From contig JBFGIA010000003.1 in assembly GCA_041577935.1 (NCBI GenBank), positions 1-41,741 of the forward strand: DNA of 41,741 nt, written 5' to 3'. Each line of letters begins with the position of its first letter. Within the stretch, counting starts at the first letter, position 1. Origin of the DNA: CAMYLR01 sp041577935 (GTDB lineage: Bacteria; Gemmatimonadota; Gemmatimonadetes; JACCXV01; JAHWKZ01). A model generated the notes under the pieces. That model was given only the letters and a program-made list of their open reading frames with translations, did not search any database and had not been told where the DNA came from. Below are positions 15,111 through 22,709 of the stretch, in pieces. The translations under genes and the position numbers were made by a program.

Positions 15111-16217
15111 ATGACTGATGGCGTCGCTCGCCGACTCTCGTTGCTGGACCGTTACCTGACGGTCTGGATCTTTCTGGCCATAGCGCTGGGGGTCGGCCTC
15201 GGGTACTTGATCCCGGAAGTCGAGTCTTTCATCGACCGTTTTCAGGTCGGCACGACCAACATCCCGATCGCGGTCGGCCTGATCCTGATGATGTACCCGC
15301 CGCTCGCCAAGGTCCGCTACGAGGCGCTGGGAAACGTTTTCCGGCACAAGCGCGTGCTGGCCCTGTCGCTGTTCCAGAATTGGGTCGTCGGACCGATCGT
15401 GATGTTCGCCCTGGCGATGATCTTTCTGTCCGACCTACCAGAATACGCGGTGGGGTTGATCCTCGTGGGTCTCGCCCGCTGCATCGCGATGGTCCTGGTG
15501 TGGAACGACCTGGCGCGTGGTGATCGCGACCTCGTCGGCGGCCTGGTCGCACTCAACGCCATCTTCCAAGTGCTCTTCTACGGCTTTTACGCCTACGTCT
15601 TCATCACTCTCTTGCCGCCGCTGTTTGGCATGCAGGGCAGGATCGTCGACGTCACGATCGGAGAGATCGCGCAGAGCGTCCTCATCTACCTGGGGATTCC
15701 TTTCCTGGCGGGGGTGCTGACCCGGCTGATGCTCGTCAAGCGGAAGGGACGCGAATGGTACGAGCGGGTTTTTATTCCGAGAATCAGCCCGGTCACGCTG
15801 ATGGCGCTGCTGTTCACGATCGTGGTGATGTTCTCGCTCAAGGGCAATTTCATCGTCCAGCTGCCGCTCGACGCGGTGCGGATCGCGATTCCGCTCGCTA
15901 TCTACTTCGTATTCATGTTTCTGGTCACCTTCTTTGCGGGTCGAAGCCGCCGTATCCGAGCCGGCTACGCGGAGAACGCCACCATCTCGCTTACCGCTGC
16001 GAGCAACGACTTCGAGTTGGCGATCGCGGTCGCGGTGGCGGTCTTTGGTGTCGGTTCGGGGGTGGCTTTCGCTACTGTGATCGGGCCGCTGGTCGAGGTC
16101 CCGGTGCTGATCGGGTTGGTGAACGTCGCCCTCTACTTCGAGCGCCGTTACTACGGAGTGGCCCCTGGGGCGCCTCCGGAACTGGCCCGCGACCTAACCG
16201 ACGTCTCTCGGATCTGA
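15111..16217 (+). CDS. acr3: ACR3-family arsenite efflux permease
   Basis: Acr3 pumps As(OH)3 out of the cell using the proton gradient. The 368-aa protein has about ten membrane helices. The family signature GLARCIAMVLVWNDLARGD (120-138) carries the essential cysteine C124, and LTAASNDFELAIAVAV together with VGPLVEVPVLIGLV-like segments mark the second substrate-contact region. The start is ATG at 15111 with GAGG upstream, 9 nt after arsR, so the two form an operon. No arsenate reductase arsC or arsM is adjacent. The last 24 nt overlap the end of the opposite-strand cyclase-like gene. Confidence 0.96.
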   Translation: MTDGVARRLSLLDRYLTVWIFLAIALGVGLGYLIPEVESFIDRFQVGTTNIPIAVGLILMMYPPLAKVRYEALGNVFRHKRVLALSLFQNWVVGPIVMFALAMIFLSDLPEYAVGLILVGLARCIAMVLVWNDLARGDRDLVGGLVALNAIFQVLFYGFYAYVFITLLPPLFGMQGRIVDVTIGEIAQSVLIYLGIPFLAGVLTRLMLVKRKGREWYERVFIPRISPVTLMALLFTIVVMFSLKGNFIVQLPLDAVRIAIPLAIYFVFMFLVTFFAGRSRRIRAGYAENATISLTAASNDFELAIAVAVAVFGVGSGVAFATVIGPLVEVPVLIGLVNVALYFERRYYGVAPGAPPELARDLTDVSRI

Positions 16218-18845
16218 GAGCGCGAGCTGGCCGGCGGCTTCGAGGTTCATCGCGAGTCCGTCCGCCCACGCGACGTTGAACGACTCGTTGCCGAGTGCAC
16301 TCTTCGTCGCCGATACATAGCGGTCATAAAGATCACGATCGACGTCGTCGAGAACCGCGCCCATCGGCTTACGCAACGCCTCCGCAGCACCGAATAGACG
16401 CGCGGCGCGATGGTGGTCGCTTTCGGTGGAAGCCACCTGAGCGAGGCCTACCAATCCGTACATCTTGGTCAATCGGTTATCGAATCGAAGCGCCAAGGTC
16501 AGCCCCTCACGGTAGTGCTCGCGTGCCTGATCCGTGTTTCCCAGCTCCAGCTCGGCCTGACCCAGGTTGAAATGCAACACATCCTCCGCGGTGACGTTGC
16601 CCTGCGCGCGAGAGACCTCGAGTCCCTCCAGATAGAGCGACCGGGCGCGTTCGAAATCGCCCTGCGCCCGGTACGCTTCGGCCAGGTTCCCGAGCAGCAG
16701 CGATACCGCGCGGTGGGCCCACGCGACGTCGAAGCCGCGGGCAATCGCGAGCGCGCGCTCATGCCGATCGATCGCCGCGTCGAGCGTGTCCTCGGTAACG
16801 TCGATCCGTCCTTGAGCGGCCAACGCACGGACCGTAATCACCGGATCGTTCTCGGCCTCGCCAAGGGCCAGCGCCTGGTCGGCGATCTCTCGCGAGCGCG
16901 CCAAAGAGCCGTGAAAAAACAGCAACGAGCTCAGGCCGTACAACGCCTTTCCGCGATCGCGCGCATCCGTTTGCCCCTCGCTGGTAACCGCTCGCGTGGC
17001 CCAATCGATCCCTTCGGTCAGCGCCCCGGCGCGACGCCAGTAGCGCCAAAGCGTGCTCACCATCCGCAGCGCCGAAGCCGACCCTTCCTCTCGAAGACTC
17101 CACTCGAGCGCGGCGCGAAGATTGTCGTTGTCGGCCCGCAGACGATCCATCCACTCCGCCGAGTCGGGGCCACTCAACCCATCCTCAGCGCGCTCGGTAA
17201 GCTCTTCGAACCAGCTCAGGTGATGATCATGAACCGCACTCGCGTCACCGGTTTCCGCCAGTCGTTGCGCGGCGTAGTCGCGGGTCGTCTCGAGCATTCG
17301 ATAGCGTGACTCGCCGGCGGGTTCTCGTTCGACAAGCACCAATGACTTGTCGACCAGGGCACCCAGAGAATCGATCACGCTGTCTGCCGGTTCACAAACG
17401 CTCTCCGCGGCGCGCAACGTCCAACCGCTGGCGAATACGGACAAGCTGCGAAACAGCGCCTGCTCTTCGGGTTCCAGGAGCTCGTAGCTCCACTCTATCG
17501 TGGCCTCCAACGTGTCGTGCCTGGCACCCTTCGATCTGGAGCCACTGCGCAAGAGTCGAAACCGATCGTAGAGGCGATCGGCGATCTCGTCGACCGATAG
17601 GACCGCGATGCGGGCGGCGGCGAGCTCGATCGCCAGCGGAATCCCATCCAACCCGTGGCACAACCTGGCTACGGTAGCCGCATTCTGTTCGTCGATCTTG
17701 AAGTCACTGCGTGCCAACCGCGCGCGATCGACAAACAGCTGCACGGCATCGAACGCCTGGGCGGCCTCGGCGACAGCGGTCGATGGCAACTGATCGGGGT
17801 TCGGGGTATCGAGCACCGGCACCCGCCACACTTGTTCGCCTTCGAGTCCCAGGCTCTCACGACTGGTAGCCAGGATTCGGACCCCGGGGCTTGCGTGAAG
17901 CAACAACGCCGCCAGCTCAGCGCATGCATCCCGCGCGTGTTCGCAGTTGTCAAGAAGCAACAACAGGTGCTTCGAGCGCAGCCCGTTGGTCAGTGTATCG
18001 AGCAGCGGTCGCCCGCCGGCCTCGCGGATACCAACCGCCGAAGCAACCGCCTGGGGAACTCGTCCCGGGTCGGTCACAGCGCCCAGCTCAACGAACCAGA
18101 CGCCGTCCTCGAATCGATCCAACAGTCCGCGCGCCACCCGAGTCGCGAGCCGCGTCTTCCCTGTGCCGCCAAGCCCGGTGAGCGTCACCATGCGATGCCG
18201 GTCGAGCAGCGCGTTGACCGTTTCGATCGCGCGTTCGCGATCGACAAAGCGGGTCAGCCGATGGGGAAGGTTGTGCCGCGGCTGGTCAGACGACTCGAGC
18301 GGCGGAAAGTCGCTCCGCAGGTCGGCGTGCAGCACCTGATACACTCGCTCCGCGCGCTCGAGATCTCTCAGCTGGTGCTCGCCGAGATCGAGGAATCCGG
18401 CACCTCCAGGCGCATCGTCCCCGATCAGGTCGCGGGTGGCTCCAGAAACCAACACCTGACCGCCGTGTCCGATTGAGACCAGCCGGGCGATCCGATTCAG
18501 ATCACGACCGAAGTAATCTCCATCGCGGTGTTCGGGTTGACCGGTGTGCAGCGCCATCCGCACGCGGAGCGCGCTGCTCGTCTCAACGGAGGATTCGAGT
18601 CCCCGCTGAGCGTTGAGCGCAGCCGCCAATGCATTAGACGGTGTCGCGAACGCGATGCAGAAAGCGTCGCCGATCGTCTTGAAGATGTGCCCGTAGTGGG
18701 TTTCGACCGCGCGCCGCAGAATCGCATCGTGATCGGCGAGCGCTTTCTCCATGCCGACAGGGTCCTGCTCCCAAAGTCGGGTGCTGCCCTCGATGTCGGT
18801 AAAGAGGAAGGTGACTGTTCCGGTCGGCGGAGAGGTGTGCACCAT
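16194..18845 (-). CDS. Class III cyclase-homology / P-loop ATPase / TPR regulator
   Basis: An 883-aa cytoplasmic multidomain protein. Residues 8-175 are a class III adenylate/guanylate cyclase homology domain: VTFLFTDIEGSTRLWE carries metal ligand D17, KTIGDAFCIAF the second site D60, and FGRDLNRIARLVSIGHGGQV the nucleotide-side segment. Residues 195-480 are an NB-ARC/MalT-like STAND ATPase with P-loop GLGGTGKTRL (224-233), LLLLDNCEH as Walker B and ILATSRESL. The C-terminal 350 residues are TPR-like helical repeats. Such proteins are common in actinobacteria and soil bacteria; many cyclase domains of this group are of doubtful activity. ATG at 18845 is preferred over the TTG just before. Its 3-prime end overlaps acr3 by 24 nt. 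It follows ruvB by 28 nt. Confidence 0.88.
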   Translation of the reverse strand: MVHTSPPTGTVTFLFTDIEGSTRLWEQDPVGMEKALADHDAILRRAVETHYGHIFKTIGDAFCIAFATPSNALAAALNAQRGLESSVETSSALRVRMALHTGQPEHRDGDYFGRDLNRIARLVSIGHGGQVLVSGATRDLIGDDAPGGAGFLDLGEHQLRDLERAERVYQVLHADLRSDFPPLESSDQPRHNLPHRLTRFVDRERAIETVNALLDRHRMVTLTGLGGTGKTRLATRVARGLLDRFEDGVWFVELGAVTDPGRVPQAVASAVGIREAGGRPLLDTLTNGLRSKHLLLLLDNCEHARDACAELAALLLHASPGVRILATSRESLGLEGEQVWRVPVLDTPNPDQLPSTAVAEAAQAFDAVQLFVDRARLARSDFKIDEQNAATVARLCHGLDGIPLAIELAAARIAVLSVDEIADRLYDRFRLLRSGSRSKGARHDTLEATIEWSYELLEPEEQALFRSLSVFASGWTLRAAESVCEPADSVIDSLGALVDKSLVLVEREPAGESRYRMLETTRDYAAQRLAETGDASAVHDHHLSWFEELTERAEDGLSGPDSAEWMDRLRADNDNLRAALEWSLREEGSASALRMVSTLWRYWRRAGALTEGIDWATRAVTSEGQTDARDRGKALYGLSSLLFFHGSLARSREIADQALALGEAENDPVITVRALAAQGRIDVTEDTLDAAIDRHERALAIARGFDVAWAHRAVSLLLGNLAEAYRAQGDFERARSLYLEGLEVSRAQGNVTAEDVLHFNLGQAELELGNTDQAREHYREGLTLALRFDNRLTKMYGLVGLAQVASTESDHHRAARLFGAAEALRKPMGAVLDDVDRDLYDRYVSATKSALGNESFNVAWADGLAMNLEAAGQLALSDPRDVG

Positions 18846-18873
18846 CAATTTGAGTCAGACTCGGGTTAGCCGC

Positions 18874-19947
18874 TCAGCTGTCGAACAGGTGTTCCTGCGG
18901 GTTGTCGGCGCTGGGTGGCGAACCCGCGATCCCGAGGTGTGTGTAGGCGCGGGCGGTCGCCACTCGGCCACGCGGCGTGCGATGTAGAAACCCGCTCTGG
19001 ATCAAGAACGGCTCGTGCACCTCCTCGAGCGTGTCGGCGTCCTCGCCGACCGCCACCGCCAGCGAGTTCACCCCCACCGGACCACCACCGAACTTCTCGA
19101 TCAGCGCGTTCAAGATCCGGGTGTCCATCTCGTCGAGGCCGACGTCGTCGACGTCGAGCGCCTCCAGCGCGGCGCCCGCGATCTCACCGGTAATCCGACC
19201 GTCGCCCTTGACGAGTGCGAAGTCACGGCTCCACTTGAGCAGCCGATTGGCGACGCGCGCCGTACCCCTCGAACGCTCGGCGATGACGGCGATGCCGTTC
19301 GCATCGATCGCGACGTCGAGGATTCGGCCCGACCGCTCAACGATCTGCGCCAACTCCTCCGAAGTGTAGAAATCGAGTCGCGCGGCGTGCTCGAACCGGG
19401 AACGCAAAGGACCGGTCAGCAATCCGCGTTTGGTAGTCGCACCGACCAGCGTGAAGTGCTCGAGCGGCAGCGATACCGATCGCGCCGCCGGGCCCGAATC
19501 GATCAAGATGTCGAGTTGAAACTCCTCCATAGCCGGGTACAAGTACTCTTCGACGACCGTTCGCAGACGATGGATCTCGTCGATGAACAGGACGTCGCCG
19601 CGCTCGAGACCGGTCAGCAGACCGGCCAGATCGCCCGGTTTCTCGAGCACCGGGCCGCTGGTGACGCGGATCTTGCCGTCCAGCTCATGGGCCAGGATGT
19701 GGGCCAGCGTCGTCTTGCCGAGTCCCGGCGGACCGGAGAACAAGCAGTGACCCAGCGGTTCGCCACGTTGCTTGGCGGCTTCGATCGAGATCGCGAGGTT
19801 TTGTTTGAGCTTCTCCTGGCCCGCGAACTCGGCCAGCGTCCGCGGGCGGAGCGTCTGCTCGAACACTTCTTCCTCGGGTGCGGCCGGCTCGGGGCGCGTG
19901 GCGCTACCCGTCAGGTACGATCGAAACGGCTTATCGGCTTCTGCCAT
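18874..19947 (-). CDS. ruvB: Holliday junction branch migration ATPase RuvB
   Basis: RuvB is the hexameric motor that drives branch migration with RuvA. The 357-aa protein has Walker A GPPGLGKTT (72-80), Walker B LFIDEIHRL (120-128), sensor 1 TLVGATTKRGLLTGPLRSRF with the arginine finger region, and a C-terminal winged helix ending GFLHRTPRGRVATARAYTHLG. The N-terminal 25 residues are less conserved, as usual. ATG at 19947 lies 3 nt after ruvA. The order yebC-ruvC-ruvA-ruvB is a classic operon; the cyclase-like gene that follows is probably read through. Confidence 0.97.
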   Translation of the reverse strand: MAEADKPFRSYLTGSATRPEPAAPEEEVFEQTLRPRTLAEFAGQEKLKQNLAISIEAAKQRGEPLGHCLFSGPPGLGKTTLAHILAHELDGKIRVTSGPVLEKPGDLAGLLTGLERGDVLFIDEIHRLRTVVEEYLYPAMEEFQLDILIDSGPAARSVSLPLEHFTLVGATTKRGLLTGPLRSRFEHAARLDFYTSEELAQIVERSGRILDVAIDANGIAVIAERSRGTARVANRLLKWSRDFALVKGDGRITGEIAGAALEALDVDDVGLDEMDTRILNALIEKFGGGPVGVNSLAVAVGEDADTLEEVHEPFLIQSGFLHRTPRGRVATARAYTHLGIAGSPPSADNPQEHLFDS

Positions 19948-19950
19948 CGG

Positions 19951-20544
19951 CTACTCGTTTATCGTGGTCAGCGCGTGGCGCGTGATTTCAGGCGCCTCCG
20001 CGTCGGGGTGATCGTTGAGCGTGTGCTGCACCGCTCGCTCGGCAGCCGAGCGGCGGATCCCGAGTGCGATCAACGCTTTGACCGCATCCTGCCCCTCGGT
20101 CGTCAGCTCGATCGGCTCCTCGTCCACCTCGGACTCGGCCAGATCGGCGACCTTGTCCTTCAGCTCCAACACCATTCGCTCGGCGGTCTTTTTTCCCACC
20201 CCACTGATGCCGGTCAGCGTCGCCAGGTCCTGGCGTCGAACGGCGGTCACGAACCGCTCCGGAGTCAGCCGGGACAGCACGTGGAGCGCTAACCGCGGAC
20301 CGATCCCGCTAACGCCGATCAGTGTCTCGAAGAGGCGCCGCTCGCGCGTAGTGGCAAAACCGTACAGCGTCAGCTCCTCGGCCCGCACGTGCAGATAAGT
20401 CACGACGCGCGCTGTGTCGCCCTCGGCGGGCATAGCTTCGTAGGTCGACAACGGGATCGCTACCCGGTACCCGACTCCACCGACATCGACAATCAACTCG
20501 TCGATCGCCTTGCTTACGAGTTCCCCACTCAACGATCCAATCAT
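19951..20544 (-). CDS. ruvA: Holliday junction DNA-binding subunit RuvA
   Basis: RuvA binds four-way junctions and loads RuvB. From ATG at 20544 the protein is 197 aa: OB-fold domain I (MIGSLSGELVSKAIDELIVDVGGVGYRV), domain II with two helix-hairpin-helix motifs (GVSGIGPRLAL and GISGVGKKTAERMVLEL) and a C-terminal three-helix domain III that contacts RuvB (DAVKALIALGIRRSAAERAV). The ATG overlaps the ruvC stop by 4 nt (ATGA), which fixes the start; an upstream extension to 20586 is rejected. Confidence 0.97.
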   Translation of the reverse strand: MIGSLSGELVSKAIDELIVDVGGVGYRVAIPLSTYEAMPAEGDTARVVTYLHVRAEELTLYGFATTRERRLFETLIGVSGIGPRLALHVLSRLTPERFVTAVRRQDLATLTGISGVGKKTAERMVLELKDKVADLAESEVDEEPIELTTEGQDAVKALIALGIRRSAAERAVQHTLNDHPDAEAPEITRHALTTINE

Positions 20545-21029
20545 GTCGATTTCACCGCTGGGACGGTGTCCCGATGAAGATGGCACAGTGCCACCGCTAA
20601 GCTATCGGTGGCATCGGGCGGCAGTTCCGTCTCGCCCAACCCTAACAATGAGCTCACCATGTACGCGACCTGACTCTTGCTGGCACCGCCATTGCCGACA
20701 ACCGATCGTTTGACCTGGCGCGGCGCATACTCGTGGATTGGCAGTTTCGAGCGCCTAGCAGCGAGCAGCAACACACCGCGCGTCTGACTCATAACCGCCA
20801 ACGCCTTGACGTTTTGACCCAGGAACGCGTTTTCGATCGCGATCGCGGTCGGCGAGAACTCCTCGATCAGCGCTCGGAAACCATCGTCGATTGCGACCAA
20901 TCGGTCGGCTAGTGATCCCTTACCGCCTCGAATCGTACCGCAGTCGATGCAGACCGTGGATCCGGCCCGCTGCTCGATCACGCCGTAACCGGTCACCGTG
21001 CTGCCCGGGTCGATGCCCAGAACTCGCAC
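20541..21029 (-). CDS. ruvC: Crossover junction endodeoxyribonuclease RuvC
   Basis: RuvC resolves Holliday junctions by paired nicking. Counted from GTG at 21029 the protein has 162 aa and the four catalytic acids fall at D7 (VLGIDPGS), E66 (AIAIENAFLG), D139 and D142 (PPDATDSLAVALCH), matching the canonical positions 7, 66, 138 and 141. A GTG two codons earlier (21035) is also in frame, but it overlaps the GGGGAGG ribosome binding site, which is ideally spaced (5 nt) for the inner GTG. yebC ends 12 nt upstream. Confidence 0.95.
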   Translation of the reverse strand: MRVLGIDPGSTVTGYGVIEQRAGSTVCIDCGTIRGGKGSLADRLVAIDDGFRALIEEFSPTAIAIENAFLGQNVKALAVMSQTRGVLLLAARRSKLPIHEYAPRQVKRSVVGNGGASKSQVAYMVSSLLGLGETELPPDATDSLAVALCHLHRDTVPAVKST

Positions 21030-21041
21030 TGTCACCTCCCC

Positions 21042-21788
21042 TCAACTGGCGCGGGCCAAGATCTCCTCGTCGATGTCGAAGTTGGCCGCCACGCGCTGGA
21101 TATCGTCGTCATCCTCAAGAGCGTCGAGGAGCTTGAGAAGCCTCTCTGCGTCACCGCCTTCCACGGCGACGGCGCTCTTGGCGATCATCGTCAGCTCGGC
21201 TTCCTCGCTCTCGATCCCAGCCTCGCGCAGAGCTTCCTGCACCGCATGCAGATCACTAAACGAGGTCATCACGCGGAAGTAGTCGCCATCGGAGATGACG
21301 TCTTCTGCGCCGGCCTCGATCGCCGGCAAAAAGACCGACTCTTCGTCGAACCTGGAGGCGTCGATCAAGATCTGGCCCTTCTGATCGAACATCCACGCCA
21401 CCGAACCATCCTTCCCGAGGTTGCCCCCGTATTTGGTCAGTGTGTGACGCACCGAGGCAACGGTCCGTTTCTCGTTATCGGTCAGAGCCTCGATAAAAAT
21501 CGCCACCCCGCCAGGCCCGTAAGCCTCGTAAGTGACGGGCACGTAGTTGACGCCAGGCAGTTCGCCGGTACCACGCTTGATCGCCCGATCGATGTTGTCG
21601 GCGGGCATGTTCTGCGCCTTGGCATTCTCGACCGCAGTGCGCAGACGAGGGTTCATGCTGGTATCACCCCCGCCATCCCGCGCTGCGACGGTGATTTCCT
21701 TGATCAGCCTGGAGAAGATCTTGCCGCGCTTTGCGTCAGCAGCGGCCTTTTTGCGCTTGATCGTGGACCATTTCGAGTGACCGGACAT
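21042..21788 (-). CDS. yebC: YebC/PmpR family regulatory or translation-related protein
   Basis: The 248-aa product begins MSGHSKWSTIKRKKAAADAKR, the invariant start of the YebC/TACO1 family, and has the three-domain layout with SMNPRLRTAVENAKAQNMP and the acidic C-terminal part ending DDDIQRVAANFDID. Members were described as transcription regulators (PmpR) and, more recently, as helpers of translation at proline-rich stretches. The second role is notable here because S16 in this window carries a long proline-rich tail. ATG at 21788 has no ribosome binding site but a TATATT box exactly 7 nt upstream. It leads the ruvCAB operon, as in many bacteria. Confidence 0.95.
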   Translation of the reverse strand: MSGHSKWSTIKRKKAAADAKRGKIFSRLIKEITVAARDGGGDTSMNPRLRTAVENAKAQNMPADNIDRAIKRGTGELPGVNYVPVTYEAYGPGGVAIFIEALTDNEKRTVASVRHTLTKYGGNLGKDGSVAWMFDQKGQILIDASRFDEESVFLPAIEAGAEDVISDGDYFRVMTSFSDLHAVQEALREAGIESEEAELTMIAKSAVAVEGGDAERLLKLLDALEDDDDIQRVAANFDIDEEILARAS

Positions 21789-21795
21789 GTTCTTG

Positions 21796-21801
21796 AATAT
21801 A
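21796..21801 (-). promoter_or_regulatory. Candidate -10 box of the yebC-ruvCAB operon (leaderless)
   Basis: TATATT on the minus strand ends 7 nt before the yebC ATG. A transcript starting 6-7 nt downstream would begin at or next to the A of the start codon. No clear -35 hexamer is visible and there is no Shine-Dalgarno sequence before the ATG. Confidence 0.45.
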
Positions 21802-21844
21802 GGGCGTAGTCACAGGTTCTCGCTGGTGGGATCACCCCTCGTGG

Positions 21845-21903
21845 CCGGTGCTCCACTTCGCGGAGCCTCCTCGAGACCTTTGGTCCCTGCGGGGTCTCCG
21901 CTC
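21845..21903 (-). repeat. Hairpin-rich intergenic repeat, copy A
   Basis: Read on the minus strand, 59 nt match copy B (22645-22703) at 53 positions. Two short hairpins are visible: GGGACC-AAA-GGTCTC with one G.U pair, and GCTCCG-CGAAG-TGGAGC with one G.U pair. The words GAGGAGG lie between them. It sits between yebC and the orphan secreted gene, upstream of yebC on the yebC strand. Confidence 0.8.
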
Positions 21904-21997
21904 GTTCCCACACAAACGGCCACTCAGGGTGACCCCACCGACGACGGGCCGCGACCCCAACCATTGCGGCGGCGCATCGGGGACGAAAGATTCCGGT

Positions 21998-22582
21998 ATG
22001 CGGCCGGCTCTCCTGGTACTCATCGCGCTCTCTGTAACCACACCGCTCGTCGCGCAAGAGGCAGACTCCCTTGTCGCGCGCCCGGTGGCACCGGTCGTCC
22101 GCAAGAACGTCTGTCCATTTGAATGCTGCGTATACCGAGAGTGGACGGCGATCGGAGAGATACCGGTGTATGCAGCGGAAGGCGACACGACGGTTGTCGC
22201 ATTCACGATGAGTGACGACGAATTGTTCACCGCGATCGAGGGTAACGTGCACCTCGATCGATTGGGGCTCGTCGCGGTACATCGATCAGTAACTGACACC
22301 ATCTACGACACCTACCACTACGAAGCGGGAGATACGCTCGTCGTGCTCGACTACCTGGGCGAAGGGTTTTTCACCGCCTGGCTGAGTGGACGGATGTTGG
22401 AAGTCGAGGCGTTTTGGATGTTCGAAGACCCCGACGAACATGGGACCGTTGAGGGTCCCGCATGGACCGTTGTCGCCGAGCCCGACCCGCATTGGTGGGT
22501 TCGCGTTCAGACCAAAGATGATCGCAACGGCTGGATCTACATGAACGAGGCTCGGGTGACGAACGCCGACGCGTGTGGCTGA
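21998..22582 (+). CDS. Secreted hypothetical protein, SH3-like end
   Basis: I do not recognise a family. From ATG at 21998 the product is 194 aa with a clear signal peptide (MRPALLVLIALSVTTPLVAQ, probable cleavage near residue 19-20), so it is exported. The mature part has a cysteine cluster NVCPFECCVYREW, then beta-rich segments with many Asp/Thr and a C-terminal DDRNGWIYMNEARVTNADACG that resembles the last strand of a bacterial SH3 domain. There is no evident ribosome binding site. The gene stands alone between yebC and the GcvT-like gene and is bracketed by inverted repeat copies A and B, so it may be a separate mobile or recently inserted unit. A longer frame from 21848 would run through the repeat and is unlikely. 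Confidence 0.7.
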   Translation: MRPALLVLIALSVTTPLVAQEADSLVARPVAPVVRKNVCPFECCVYREWTAIGEIPVYAAEGDTTVVAFTMSDDELFTAIEGNVHLDRLGLVAVHRSVTDTIYDTYHYEAGDTLVVLDYLGEGFFTAWLSGRMLEVEAFWMFEDPDEHGTVEGPAWTVVAEPDPHWWVRVQTKDDRNGWIYMNEARVTNADACG

Positions 22583-22644
22583 AGTTCGAAATGGATTATT
22601 GCTGGCGGCTGGCACCACCCGAAGCGACCGTTTTGCGCGGGAGT

Positions 22645-22703
22645 GAGCGGAGACCCCACAGAGACCGAAGGTCTCGAGGAGGCTCCGCGAAACGGAGCGC
22701 CGG
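22645..22703 (+). repeat. Hairpin-rich intergenic repeat, copy B
   Basis: This plus-strand copy has two perfect hairpins: GAGACC-GAA-GGTCTC at 22661-22675 and GCTCCG-CGAAA-CGGAGC at 22682-22698. The 5-prime GCGGAG could instead pair with CTCCGC of the second hairpin, giving two exclusive folds. With copy A it forms a 59-nt inverted repeat around the secreted-protein gene. It ends 6 nt before the ATG of the GcvT-like gene. Confidence 0.8.
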
Positions 22704-22709
22704 TCGCGC

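Noticed and set aside
19015..20292. 425-codon plus-strand frame opposite ruvB/ruvA
   Set aside because: Antisense shadow of two unmistakable genes; composition is unlike real proteins.
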